Source: Fidelibacterota bacterium
GTDB lineage: Bacteria; Fidelibacterota; Marinisomatia; Marinisomatales; TCS55
Length of the DNA stretch: 7,500 nt
Reading direction: 5' to 3'
Assembly (NCBI GenBank): GCA_002701875.1
Contig: NZWI01000056.1
Location: 21,052 to 28,551, forward strand
Shown: positions 1 through 7,098 of the stretch, piece after piece
How the letters are laid out: each line of letters starts with the position of its first letter
Position numbering within the stretch: the stretch's first letter is position 1
Translations under genes and position numbers: made by a program
Notes under the pieces: generated by a model
Databases searched by the model: none
What the model saw: the letters and a program-made list of their open reading frames with translations, nothing else
What the model was told of the DNA's origin: nothing

Positions 1-773
1 GGATCCCAACCGCCACCAGCATTTACTGGAAGTGCATTCAGACCACTGATTACTCTGTCATCAGCTTCAGCCCAAGAAGGTTGTACTTGAGAATATAATG
101 CATCGTGTCCATCACGATCTAAGAAGTCAAGATTAAATGTCGCAGGATCAACGTCTCTATTAACTTTGAATTTTCCATCGGGGAAAGGAGGTAATACTTG
201 ATCAATATCAACAACAGGTGAAAGCTTAAAAATACCTGTATCATAATTAACGGTCCAGTCTCCAGTATCATTGATCTGAGGAGGTGGAAGCATTAAGTAG
301 GTACTACATTTATCTGGATCCAAACGCAAAGAAGGATAGGTTCCTTTAACTGTGTAAGTACCAGGTGTATCTTTGGATTTACTATCAAGAAGATCAACTG
401 TCATTTGAATACCAGTGGCTGCAAGTTGAGCAGCATTAAATACAGCTGTTCTAGGGAAGCCAGGCGCATTATCACCTGCTTTAAATGCTGCTAATGTTTG
501 GGCTGTTGCAGCTTTAACAAAGGCAGCATCAGCTCCAGCAGCGCCAGCAAATGTTGCAGCATCTACCCAATTCGCAACTAGTGGATATGCATCAGCAGAA
601 TTAGCAACGCCATCTTTAGTTATAACTTTGCGCTCATATGTTCCAGTTAAGCCTACTAAATCCCACGTGCCAACGGCATCGCCCAGATTTACAACTTTAT
701 CTTCTTCACAAGCGGAAAAAAGTAAAATACCACCCAAAAATAATGATAGGTATTTTGTTAAATTTCTTTTCAT
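1..773 (-). CDS. Putative lipoprotein with lipocalin-like start and Ala-rich segment (3' end outside window)
   Basis: An open frame on the minus strand runs from an ATG at 773 through the left edge (257 codons plus two bases, no stop seen). The N-terminus begins MKRNLTKYLSLFLGG and ends its hydrophobic core in LLFSAC, a lipobox with Cys22 as the lipidated residue, so the protein is predicted to be exported and membrane-anchored. Glu-Glu-Asp follow the Cys. Residues 34-46 (VGTWDLVGLTGTY) resemble the opening strand of small lipocalin-like lipoproteins. Residues 57-119 are about 38% alanine. After that come beta-rich segments such as GTYTVKGTYP and WTVNYDTGIFKLS, typical of a barrel or sandwich fold. 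Two adjacent ATGs exist (776 and 773); 773 is preferred because GAGGAG then lies 6 bases upstream instead of 3. Function unknown. Export and lipidation are well supported; the lipocalin-like fold is inferred. Confidence 0.85.
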   Translation of the reverse strand, partial: MKRNLTKYLSLFLGGILLFSACEEDKVVNLGDAVGTWDLVGLTGTYERKVITKDGVANSADAYPLVANWVDAATFAGAAGADAAFVKAATAQTLAAFKAGDNAPGFPRTAVFNAAQLAATGIQMTVDLLDSKSKDTPGTYTVKGTYPSLRLDPDKCSTYLMLPPPQINDTGDWTVNYDTGIFKLSPVVDIDQVLPPFPDGKFKVNRDVDPATFNLDFLDRDGHDALYSQVQPSWAEADDRVISGLNALPVNAGGGWD

Positions 774-779
774 CATAAA

Positions 780-785
780 CTCCTC
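780..785 (-). promoter_or_regulatory. Shine-Dalgarno site of the leftward lipoprotein gene
   Basis: Read on the minus strand this is GAGGAG, a strong match to the anti-SD sequence. It sits 6 bases before the ATG at 773 and only 3 before the ATG at 776, which favours the second ATG as the true start. Confidence 0.65.
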
Positions 786-1001
786 GAGTTAAGTGTTATC
801 GTTCGTTATTACTTATAATTTTATTAGAAATAAATCTCTGTAGGTGATAAAGGTACATCAATGACATGAAACTATACAAATAATTATTTATTAAATCGAA
901 TTATGGCAATTGATTTGAATTAATACCGGATATTTATAAATTTTTTAGCTTATTTGTATAAATAAAACCAAAAAAGGATTTCCCTACCTTAATTATTATC
1001 A
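786..1001. promoter_or_regulatory. Divergent intergenic region between the lipoprotein gene and etfB
   Basis: This very AT-rich gap separates two divergently transcribed genes, so promoters for both should lie here. No strong hairpin, operator palindrome or riboswitch-like fold was seen. For the rightward operon the best sigma70-like candidate is TTTATA (934-939) and TATAAA (957-962) with a 17-base spacer; the -35 half is weak. I saw no convincing promoter on the leftward strand and no clear Bacteroidetes-type TAnnTTTG box on either strand. No SD motif lies at a useful distance before the etfB ATG; the only purine-rich run, AAAAAGGA (971-978), is over 20 bases away. Confidence 0.5.
934..962 (+). 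promoter_or_regulatory. Candidate promoter for the etfB-etfA-etfD operon
   Basis: TTTATA at 934-939 matches 4 of 6 positions of the -35 consensus. TATAAA at 957-962 matches 5 of 6 of the -10 consensus, with 17 bases between them. Transcription would begin near 968-970, giving a leader of about 30 bases. The DNA here is so AT-rich that chance matches are common, so this is only a candidate. Confidence 0.25.
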
Positions 1002-1763
1002 ATGAAAATTGCAGTATTAGTTAAACAAGTTCCTGGGTCAGACTCTCCACTCCCTATAAATAGTAACCAATCATGGCTAGACGAAAATGGCATATCCTAT
1101 GTGATGAATGAATGTGATAATTACGCATTGGAAGAGGCATTGCAGATCAAGGAAGAAAATGATGATGGAGAAGTAGTTGTGATTAGCTTAGGTCCAGATC
1201 GTGTCCAAAAAGTGATTAGAGAAGGATTAGCTAAAGGAGCAGATCGTGCTATCCATATCCAAATGAATTCAGATAGTATAGCTGACCCGTTGAGTCTAGC
1301 AACCTTATTTGCTGATGCGATCAGAGATGAAAAATTTGATCTTATTTTCTCTGGACTTCAATCCGATGATCTAGGAATGGGCCAAACTGGAATAATTATT
1401 GGCGAGATGCTAGGGATGTCGACCGCATCATTAGCAATGGCAACTGAATTATCTGAAGGTATAATAAAAGTAAAAAGAGAATTAGAAGCGGGTTTCTTTC
1501 AATGGGTATCAATGTCATTGCCTGCAAGCATTACAATACAATCAGGACTAAACATTCCCCGTTATCCATCCTTGAAGGGAATTATGGGAGCAAAGAAAAA
1601 AGAAATTAATATTGTTACTCCTGGTGGTCATGATGTAAAACAATCTGCAAAAAAAGTTTATGTCCCTCAAAGTGATAAACAAACAGTCATGATAGAAGGT
1701 TCTGTTGATCAGATCGTAGATAAATTAGTCGAAGCTTTTCGAAATGAAATCAAGGTGATTTAG
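1002..1763 (+). CDS. etfB: Electron transfer flavoprotein, beta subunit
   Basis: The 253-residue product is full length for EtfB (usually 250-260). With EtfA it forms the soluble heterodimer that accepts electrons from flavin dehydrogenases, mainly acyl-CoA dehydrogenases. Visible family marks are the N-terminal MKIAVLVKQVPG; ALEEALQIKE (42-51), equivalent to the usual AVEEAL helix; GLAKGADRAIHI (75-86); the nucleotide-binding loop GLQSDDLGMGQTG (118-130); and the C-terminal signature around VKRELEAG (157-164) through PRYPSLKGIMGAKKKEI (185-201). The second nucleotide is AMP in classical ETFs or FAD in bifurcating ones; the loop here does not match either textbook form exactly, so the class is left open. 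No in-frame start lies between the ATG and an upstream stop at 990-992, so the start is firm despite lacking an SD. First gene of a tight operon with etfA and the membrane Fe-S protein. Confidence 0.95.
   Translation: MKIAVLVKQVPGSDSPLPINSNQSWLDENGISYVMNECDNYALEEALQIKEENDDGEVVVISLGPDRVQKVIREGLAKGADRAIHIQMNSDSIADPLSLATLFADAIRDEKFDLIFSGLQSDDLGMGQTGIIIGEMLGMSTASLAMATELSEGIIKVKRELEAGFFQWVSMSLPASITIQSGLNIPRYPSLKGIMGAKKKEINIVTPGGHDVKQSAKKVYVPQSDKQTVMIEGSVDQIVDKLVEAFRNEIKVI
1752..1757 (+). promoter_or_regulatory. Shine-Dalgarno site of etfA inside the end of etfB
   Basis: AAGGTG lies within the last codons of etfB, 6 bases before the etfA ATG. Together with the zero-base gap (TAG directly followed by ATG) this indicates translational coupling, which suits subunits made one to one. 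Confidence 0.6.
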
Positions 1764-2729
1764 ATGGATATACTAATCGTTATTGAAGATAATAATGGCA
1801 AAGTTCATCGGATGGGATTAGAGTCCATTACCGCAGCTCAAACGATGGCGAAAGATCGTGGGTTTTCCATTGCTGCATTGGTAATGGGTTCCAATGCAGA
1901 TGAGTTAGCCACCCAAGTCTCTAATTATGATATAGGTGAAGTTTTGAAATTAGAGCATGACCTTCTATCAAGTTATTCTAGTGATGGATATGCTGAGGCA
2001 GTAAAGCAGGTTGTGGAAAAGGAAAGTCCAAAGTATGTATTCTTTGGTCACACATATCAAGTACGTGATTATGTACCCAAGATTAGCGCAAAATTGATGA
2101 AGCCCTTTCTTGTAGATAATGTGCTAATGAATAGTGATGGGGATGATACTGTTTTTACAAAGCAAATGTTTAATGCCAAATTATATTCCGATATGATTGC
2201 AATGGATGAGGGTCCATTATTAATTAGTTTTCAATCTGCAGCATATTCTTCAGATAATGCGGCATCGGGGTCAGCTTCTGTTCGGGACGTCAATATTAAT
2301 TTAGATTCATCTATGATTAAAACTCAGTCAGAAGATCCTTTCCAAGAAGAATCTGGCGGTGTGGACCTTACATCAGCTGAAATTATTGTTTCTGTTGGTC
2401 GAGGTATTGGCAAGGAAGAAAATGTTCCCATGGCGAAAGATTTAGCGAAAGCAATTGGTGGAGAATTAGCTTCATCTAGACCTGTTGTAGATGCAGGTTG
2501 GCTTTCCTCCACGCACCAAATTGGCAGTTCTGGCCAATCAGTTTCTCCAAAGATGTACCTGGCCCTAGGTATATCTGGCGCCATTCAGCATGTAGTCGGT
2601 ATGAAAGGATCGAAAAATATAGTCGCTATCAATAAAGATCCTGAAGCGCCTATTTTTGAGATTGCTGATTATGGAGTGGTAGGTGATGTATTGGAAATAG
2701 TGCCAAAACTCTCAGAAGCACTAGAATAA
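1764..2729 (+). CDS. etfA: Electron transfer flavoprotein, alpha subunit
   Basis: The 321-residue protein has the standard EtfA length and no ferredoxin extension. The N-terminal half (1-190) is the nucleotide-hydrolase-like domain that packs against EtfB. The C-terminal half (from about 205) binds FAD: SVGRGIG (210-216), SRPVVDAG (238-245), the hallmark YLALGISGAIQHVVGM (265-280), IVAINKDPEAPIFEIADYG (286-304) and VVGDVLEIVP (305-314). These match the ETF alpha signature almost residue for residue. The FAD-contacting loop reads QIGSSG (252-257) where most ETFs have Q-[IV]-G-Q-T-G; Ser256 keeps the hydroxyl of the usual Thr. It starts immediately after the etfB stop codon and is followed after 10 bases by the membrane oxidoreductase. 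Its role is to shuttle single electrons from dehydrogenases to that membrane partner. Confidence 0.96.
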   Translation: MDILIVIEDNNGKVHRMGLESITAAQTMAKDRGFSIAALVMGSNADELATQVSNYDIGEVLKLEHDLLSSYSSDGYAEAVKQVVEKESPKYVFFGHTYQVRDYVPKISAKLMKPFLVDNVLMNSDGDDTVFTKQMFNAKLYSDMIAMDEGPLLISFQSAAYSSDNAASGSASVRDVNINLDSSMIKTQSEDPFQEESGGVDLTSAEIIVSVGRGIGKEENVPMAKDLAKAIGGELASSRPVVDAGWLSSTHQIGSSGQSVSPKMYLALGISGAIQHVVGMKGSKNIVAINKDPEAPIFEIADYGVVGDVLEIVPKLSEALE

Positions 2730-2739
2730 ACTAATTTAA

Positions 2740-4602
2740 ATGACGCAAATAGAATTCACAGTTATTGAAAAAATAATACTGAGCCTTGGTATTCTCATTA
2801 CCTTTGCATCTTTTATCTATGAAGTATGGCGTCGCCTTCGAATTGTGTTCAAAGGAAAACAATCATTTCCCTTAGATCGCTTTGGAGCTAGGCTATGGCG
2901 AGTATTTAAAGAAGTTTTTCTTCATGAAAAAGTAATCAGAGGTCGATTTTGGCCAGGATTTATGCATGCCTTGGTTTTTTGGGGTTTTATTGTATTTGGG
3001 TTAGTTACAGTGGACCACTTTGCTCTTGGTTTTGGGCATGAATTAATGAATGCTCAAACGCACAAATTATACAGTTATATAGTAATCCCATTTTCCATCT
3101 TTGTTCTAATTGGTATTGGATCGTTAACATATAGACGTTTTATTTCAAGGCCAAAAACACTTGGGAAAATTTCTCCCACTTCAGGTTTTGTTGCTCTATT
3201 TATATCCATACTCATGATTACATATCTTTTGGGAGAGACAGGTTTGAGTCCTATCGTTTGGCGAGTTAATTGGTGGATACATTCTCTAATTATATTAGCC
3301 TTTTTATTTCTTATTCCACGTTCTAAGCATTTACACTTGGTTTTGGCTCCGATTAATATTTTCTTCAAACCATTTGATCTTCCAGACCATACACCAGTTA
3401 ACATTGATCTAGAGGGATCAGAAGATGAACTAGATGCAATGCTAGCTGATTTAACCGAGATGACAAAAAATCAAGCTTTGGATGTTTTTTCATGTGTTGA
3501 GTGTGGAAGATGTATTGATGTTTGTCCTGCAAATAGAGGTGGAGGCCTTTTGGACCCCAAGAATCATTTTATATTAGACTTACGTCAACCTCTTTTAGAT
3601 AAAGGAAATGTAGATGTGCTATCGGAAATTAACGTTGAAGCAGGATGGGAGTGTACAACCTGTCAAGCTTGTACAGAAGTATGTCCTGTTGGAAATCAGG
3701 TAGAAAAATCCGATGAAATTCGGCGTTTAGAAGTATTAGTAGAAGGAAAAGTTCCTCAGGAATATCAAAAATTATTTATGAATCTGCAGGAGTCAGGTAA
3801 TACAGAAGGACGTACTGATAGCCCACTTGCTGAAAGATTACCTACGTATTCACCTGACAAAGAATATGTTTTATGGTTGGGCTGTTTTGCGCGATACGAA
3901 CTTGACCCCAATTTCACCAAATCAGTTGAAAACTTTGCAAATATTTTAGATGTTGCCGGTATTACTTATGGTGTACTTGAGAACGAACATTGCTCAGGGG
4001 ATCCTGCTAATCGTTTGGGAGATAAACTAACATATAATATGTTGCGTGAACATAATATGGAACAATTGGCGCATGCTTCTAAGGTAGTAACGCTTTGTCC
4101 ACATTGCGCATTGAACTTGGGAAAAGAATATGCTAAATACTCAGAAGTGAATTATGATGTTACTCATCATACGCAAGTGATTGGGCAGCTAATAGAAGAA
4201 GGTAGAATTGAAGTAAAAAAAGGATCGAATGGAAAAGTAACTTATCACGATCCTTGCAATTTATCCAGAATGCTTGATGAAGTTGATGCACCTAGGACAG
4301 CCATCAATGCGACCACTGATGAATTCTTTGAACTGGAAGAATCGGGCCGTAACACATTATGTTGTGGTGCAGGTGGCGGATTATGGTGGAAAAAAGAGAC
4401 AACAGGTAGAACACACCTTGTTCGAGCTGAACAAGTTGTTAATTCAGAAGCAGATACAGTTGTTACTGGTTGCAACTTTTGCTATGGAATGATGAATCAG
4501 GGTTTAAAGCCTTTAACGCCAGAGGGTCGATCAGAAATCCAAGTGAAAGATGTGGCTGATATTGTATCGGAGAATCTCGTTAGTAATAGTGATACTAAAT
4601 GA
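2740..4602 (+). CDS. etfD: Membrane-bound Fe-S oxidoreductase, probable EtfAB:quinone oxidoreductase (EtfD/FadF type)
   Basis: This 620-residue protein has three parts. Residues 8-205 form a NarI-like cytochrome b domain with about five membrane helices (near 8-29, 72-95, 111-130, 148-166, 178-195); His76, His181 and His199 are candidate b-heme ligands. Residues 250-320 carry two ferredoxin [4Fe-4S] motifs: Cys252/255/258/262 and Cys305/308/311/315. Residues 375-610 are two HdrB-like CCG domains. The first is reduced (Cys382, Cys418 in EHCSGDP, Cys453/456). The second is complete (Cys506, Cys541-Cys542-Gly, Cys578/581) and could hold a noncubane cluster. This architecture matches the mycobacterial EtfD, Bacillus FadF and syntroph EMO proteins, which take electrons from EtfAB to menaquinone. 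Position directly after etfBA supports that role strongly. The ATG has no SD and lies 10 bases after etfA. The symbol follows the mycobacterial usage and is assigned by architecture and context. Confidence 0.9.
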   Translation: MTQIEFTVIEKIILSLGILITFASFIYEVWRRLRIVFKGKQSFPLDRFGARLWRVFKEVFLHEKVIRGRFWPGFMHALVFWGFIVFGLVTVDHFALGFGHELMNAQTHKLYSYIVIPFSIFVLIGIGSLTYRRFISRPKTLGKISPTSGFVALFISILMITYLLGETGLSPIVWRVNWWIHSLIILAFLFLIPRSKHLHLVLAPINIFFKPFDLPDHTPVNIDLEGSEDELDAMLADLTEMTKNQALDVFSCVECGRCIDVCPANRGGGLLDPKNHFILDLRQPLLDKGNVDVLSEINVEAGWECTTCQACTEVCPVGNQVEKSDEIRRLEVLVEGKVPQEYQKLFMNLQESGNTEGRTDSPLAERLPTYSPDKEYVLWLGCFARYELDPNFTKSVENFANILDVAGITYGVLENEHCSGDPANRLGDKLTYNMLREHNMEQLAHASKVVTLCPHCALNLGKEYAKYSEVNYDVTHHTQVIGQLIEEGRIEVKKGSNGKVTYHDPCNLSRMLDEVDAPRTAINATTDEFFELEESGRNTLCCGAGGGLWWKKETTGRTHLVRAEQVVNSEADTVVTGCNFCYGMMNQGLKPLTPEGRSEIQVKDVADIVSENLVSNSDTK

Positions 4603-4655
4603 TTATACTCGAGACTTGAAAATTAATTTTTTACAGGGTAAATGAACAAAAACAG
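4603..4655 (+). other. Short intergenic gap between etfD and the DUF5916 gene
   Basis: The 53-base gap has no stable GC-rich hairpin. The only symmetry is AAAATTAATTTT (4619-4630) followed by T residues, too weak alone to call a terminator. An ATG at 4642 is out of frame with the next gene and leads nowhere useful. Read-through from the etf operon is therefore possible, but a separate weak promoter cannot be excluded. Confidence 0.4.
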
Positions 4656-7076
4656 ATGCGGAAATATCTTTTATTATTATTTTTAATTTCTATTCCTTTA
4701 GCGGATGAATCAAATTCCCGGGGAATCGTTGAAGATTATACTCAATTAAAATTTAAATCTTATGCCGGTAGTCGGACTGATATACCACCAATTATTGATG
4801 GAAATATTGATGATGATGCCTGGAACAATGCAACTTTATTAGATGATTTTTTGCAGTTCGAACCTTATAATTTGATTGCCCCAACAGTGCGTACGGAAGT
4901 GCGCGTATTATATGATGATAATAACCTGTACATTGCCTTTATTAATTTTGATCCAAATCCTGATAAAATTATGCTTCGTAGAGCACGTCGTGATGATTGG
5001 AGAGCAGGTTTTGATTTTAATGCTGACTGGGTTGGGGTTGGTATTGATTCACGTAATGATGATAAAACTGGTTATTGGTTTGCAGTAAATGCAGCTGAAG
5101 TTCAACTAGATGTAGCCATATCAGGTGATGGTCATGGTGGATTTGATGGAACATGGAATGCAGTTTGGGATAGTAAAGTATCTATTAACGATGAAGGATG
5201 GTCAGCTGAGATAAAGATTCCTTTTAATGTATTTCAATTTAGTAAATCTAATATTCAAGAATGGGGTGCATCGTTTCAAAGAGGCTATTATAGTAATCAA
5301 GAAGAAATCCACTGGCCCGGTCGTGCTAAAGGTGTTCGAGGGATTGTTCCTCATTTTGGAATTTTGAAAGGAATTGAAAATATTCCACAACCAAAAAATG
5401 TTGAGTTAGTACCTTACTTTTTGGCAGGTCGAACTAAGACGAATGAAAATGAAAGCATTGAAAATATTGGTCTAGATACACGATATAACCTTAATTCCAA
5501 CACAACGCTAAATATGACGTTTAACCCCGATTTTGGTCAAGTGGAAGCTGACCCTTCTGTCCTAAATTTGTCAGCCTTTGAAACTCGATTAAATGAAAGA
5601 AGGCCCTTTTTTGTTCAAGGAGCAAATTTTTTTAAAAGTAGACTCAACCTTTTTAATTCACGAAGGATTGGGAAGAAACCTGGTTATTACAATCCTGATT
5701 CAGGTTCGATTGTAGAAAAACCCAATGAGACAACAATTATTGGTGCAGCTAAAATTCTAGGTGAAACTTCATCAGGATTAAAATATGGATTGATCAATGC
5801 CATCACTGATCAAGAATATGGAACTGTAGAGGATGAGATTGATGGAAATATTCAAAGAAAGAAATTTATGATTGAACCGTATACAAATTATTTTGTTGGC
5901 CGGCTTGAAAAACCTGTTGTCAATGAACTTTCAACCATTGGTTTTATGGCAACAGATCTTCGTCGCCAAAATGAATCTAATAAAGCAAGTGTATTAAATG
6001 CTGACTGGAGTTTAAAATTATTGGAAAATAAACTTTCCTTTACGGGACAGTTTGCAAATTCAATAAAAACTGATCAATCAGGGCACGCTGGTCGTTTTAT
6101 TTTAGGTTATCGAGATCCAGTGTGGTGGGATGTTAATTGGTGGAGTGGATATAAGGATAAAAATTTTGATGTAAGTGACTTGGGTTTTCAAGAAAAAAAT
6201 AATAGTTGGTATTCTGGAATAAGAGTATCTATTAGACGTGATTATCCTAAGAGTATTTTTTTAAATCAGCAACTGGAATTAAAGCTTAATACAGGGGGTC
6301 GCGGAAAAGATGATAGGGGAGATGCATTACTTACTAGAAAAAATATCGAATTAGAACAGGACAATGACTTTTTAAATTACTGGGGATTAGGTTGGTCTAT
6401 TAACGCTTCTGGTGAAACTTTTGAAGATGATGATATTTATCGAGACTCAAGAGCAGTCATCATTAAAGATGAGGCTTGGAAGTCATTTAATTTCTGGTTT
6501 CGAACTGATAGACGTAAAAGAATTGTTCTTAGGCCTTCTTTTAATTATAACGAAGGTAGGATAAGAGGATCTGGGAGAAAATATGGCTTGGAAATAATAT
6601 TAAGGCCCACAGATTATATCAATTTTTTTATAGAATCTTCTACAGAGCACAAGCCAGGCTCGATGCAGTGGGTTGGAATAGTTGAAGATGAAAAAGGCCC
6701 TAACATTATATATTCTAATGTTTTACGTAAACAAACGAATACTGAGGTCCGACTAAATGTTGCGTTCTCATCTAAAATGACGTTTGAAGCCTACTATCAA
6801 CCATTCAAGGTTCATATGGATTATGAAGATTATAACCGATTAGTAAGAGAGAAATCATTTGATCTGGAACCCTATAATTATGGTAAAGACAAAGATTTCA
6901 AGATTGATAATAACGTTGGCACTTTTGTATTTAGATGGGAATATTTACCAGGTAGTTTGATTTATGCTGTCTATAATTTGAATGACAACAATTATTACTC
7001 TTATCAAGATGGAGCTTGGAGTCCATCAAAATCTAATTCATTATTTATTAAAATCGATCGTTTTTTCCAGATGTAA
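4656..7076 (+). CDS. Exported CBM9-like/DUF5916 protein, probable outer-membrane beta-barrel
   Basis: The 806-residue product begins with a short hydrophobic signal-like stretch, MRKYLLLLFLISIPLA, with cleavage plausible after Ala16. Residues about 43-240 form a carbohydrate-binding family 9-like domain: PPIIDGNIDDDAW (44-56), then VRVLYDDNNLYIAF (82-95), DWVGVGIDS (124-132) and GWSAEIKIPF (181-190). From about 245 onward the DUF5916 region is unmistakable: FNPDFGQVEADPSVLNLSAFE (289-309, key residues Asp-Phe-Gly-Gln-Val-Glu-Ala-Asp-Pro), NERRPFFVQGANFF (313-326) and LFNSRRIG (332-339). The remainder alternates aromatic and polar residues like barrel strands and ends IKIDRFFQM, with aromatic residues near the C-terminus as in many outer-membrane proteins. 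Family function is not established; binding or passage of a saccharide or other polymer is a guess. No good SD precedes the ATG. It sits 22 bases before a secreted LamG gene, a likely operon partner. Confidence 0.88.
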   Translation: MRKYLLLLFLISIPLADESNSRGIVEDYTQLKFKSYAGSRTDIPPIIDGNIDDDAWNNATLLDDFLQFEPYNLIAPTVRTEVRVLYDDNNLYIAFINFDPNPDKIMLRRARRDDWRAGFDFNADWVGVGIDSRNDDKTGYWFAVNAAEVQLDVAISGDGHGGFDGTWNAVWDSKVSINDEGWSAEIKIPFNVFQFSKSNIQEWGASFQRGYYSNQEEIHWPGRAKGVRGIVPHFGILKGIENIPQPKNVELVPYFLAGRTKTNENESIENIGLDTRYNLNSNTTLNMTFNPDFGQVEADPSVLNLSAFETRLNERRPFFVQGANFFKSRLNLFNSRRIGKKPGYYNPDSGSIVEKPNETTIIGAAKILGETSSGLKYGLINAITDQEYGTVEDEIDGNIQRKKFMIEPYTNYFVGRLEKPVVNELSTIGFMATDLRRQNESNKASVLNADWSLKLLENKLSFTGQFANSIKTDQSGHAGRFILGYRDPVWWDVNWWSGYKDKNFDVSDLGFQEKNNSWYSGIRVSIRRDYPKSIFLNQQLELKLNTGGRGKDDRGDALLTRKNIELEQDNDFLNYWGLGWSINASGETFEDDDIYRDSRAVIIKDEAWKSFNFWFRTDRRKRIVLRPSFNYNEGRIRGSGRKYGLEIILRPTDYINFFIESSTEHKPGSMQWVGIVEDEKGPNIIYSNVLRKQTNTEVRLNVAFSSKMTFEAYYQPFKVHMDYEDYNRLVREKSFDLEPYNYGKDKDFKIDNNVGTFVFRWEYLPGSLIYAVYNLNDNNYYSYQDGAWSPSKSNSLFIKIDRFFQM

Positions 7077-7084
7077 AAAACTTT

Positions 7085-7088
7085 GGAG
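7085..7088 (+). promoter_or_regulatory. Shine-Dalgarno site of the LamG-like gene
   Basis: GGAG lies 10 bases before the ATG at 7099, inside the 22-base gap after the DUF5916 gene. The gap has no room for a terminator plus promoter, so the two genes are probably cotranscribed. Confidence 0.5.
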
Positions 7089-7098
7089 TGCTGATAAA

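Noticed and set aside
1..6. GGATCC at the very first base, suggesting a cloning junction
   Set aside because: The same hexamer recurs within the window (near 316 and 4009), and the open reading frame reads straight through it, so there is no reason to suspect vector or a chimera.
782..787. Shared CTCGAG hexamer upstream of the leftward lipoprotein gene and after etfD (4609-4614)
   Set aside because: Only six bases are shared, without flanking similarity; not enough to call a repeat or operator.
974..990. AAGG...CCTT inverted pair before etfB, considered as an attenuator or regulatory hairpin
   Set aside because: The four-base stem with a nine-base loop is too weak to be meaningful.
2324..2584. 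Minus-strand open frame of 86 codons opposite etfA
   Set aside because: It lies wholly inside the strongly conserved FAD domain of etfA, has no family resemblance and no ribosome-binding context; it is a shadow frame.
3075..3404. Minus-strand open frame of 109 codons opposite the membrane domain of the EtfD-like gene
   Set aside because: Its sequence is the antisense of well-conserved transmembrane helices and shows no domain or signal of its own.
4245..4492. Open frames on both strands overlapping the second CCG domain
   Set aside because: The real frame encodes the intact HDPC, CCGAGGG and GCNFC motifs; the alternatives are out of frame and featureless.
4619..4632. AAAATTAATTTT palindrome followed by T residues, considered as a terminator
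   Set aside because: The stem would be pure A-T and only four to six pairs; this is expected by chance in such AT-rich DNA.
4876..5390. Small open frames inside the CBM9-like domain of the DUF5916 gene
   Set aside because: They overlap a well-supported coding region in other frames and have no recognisable features.
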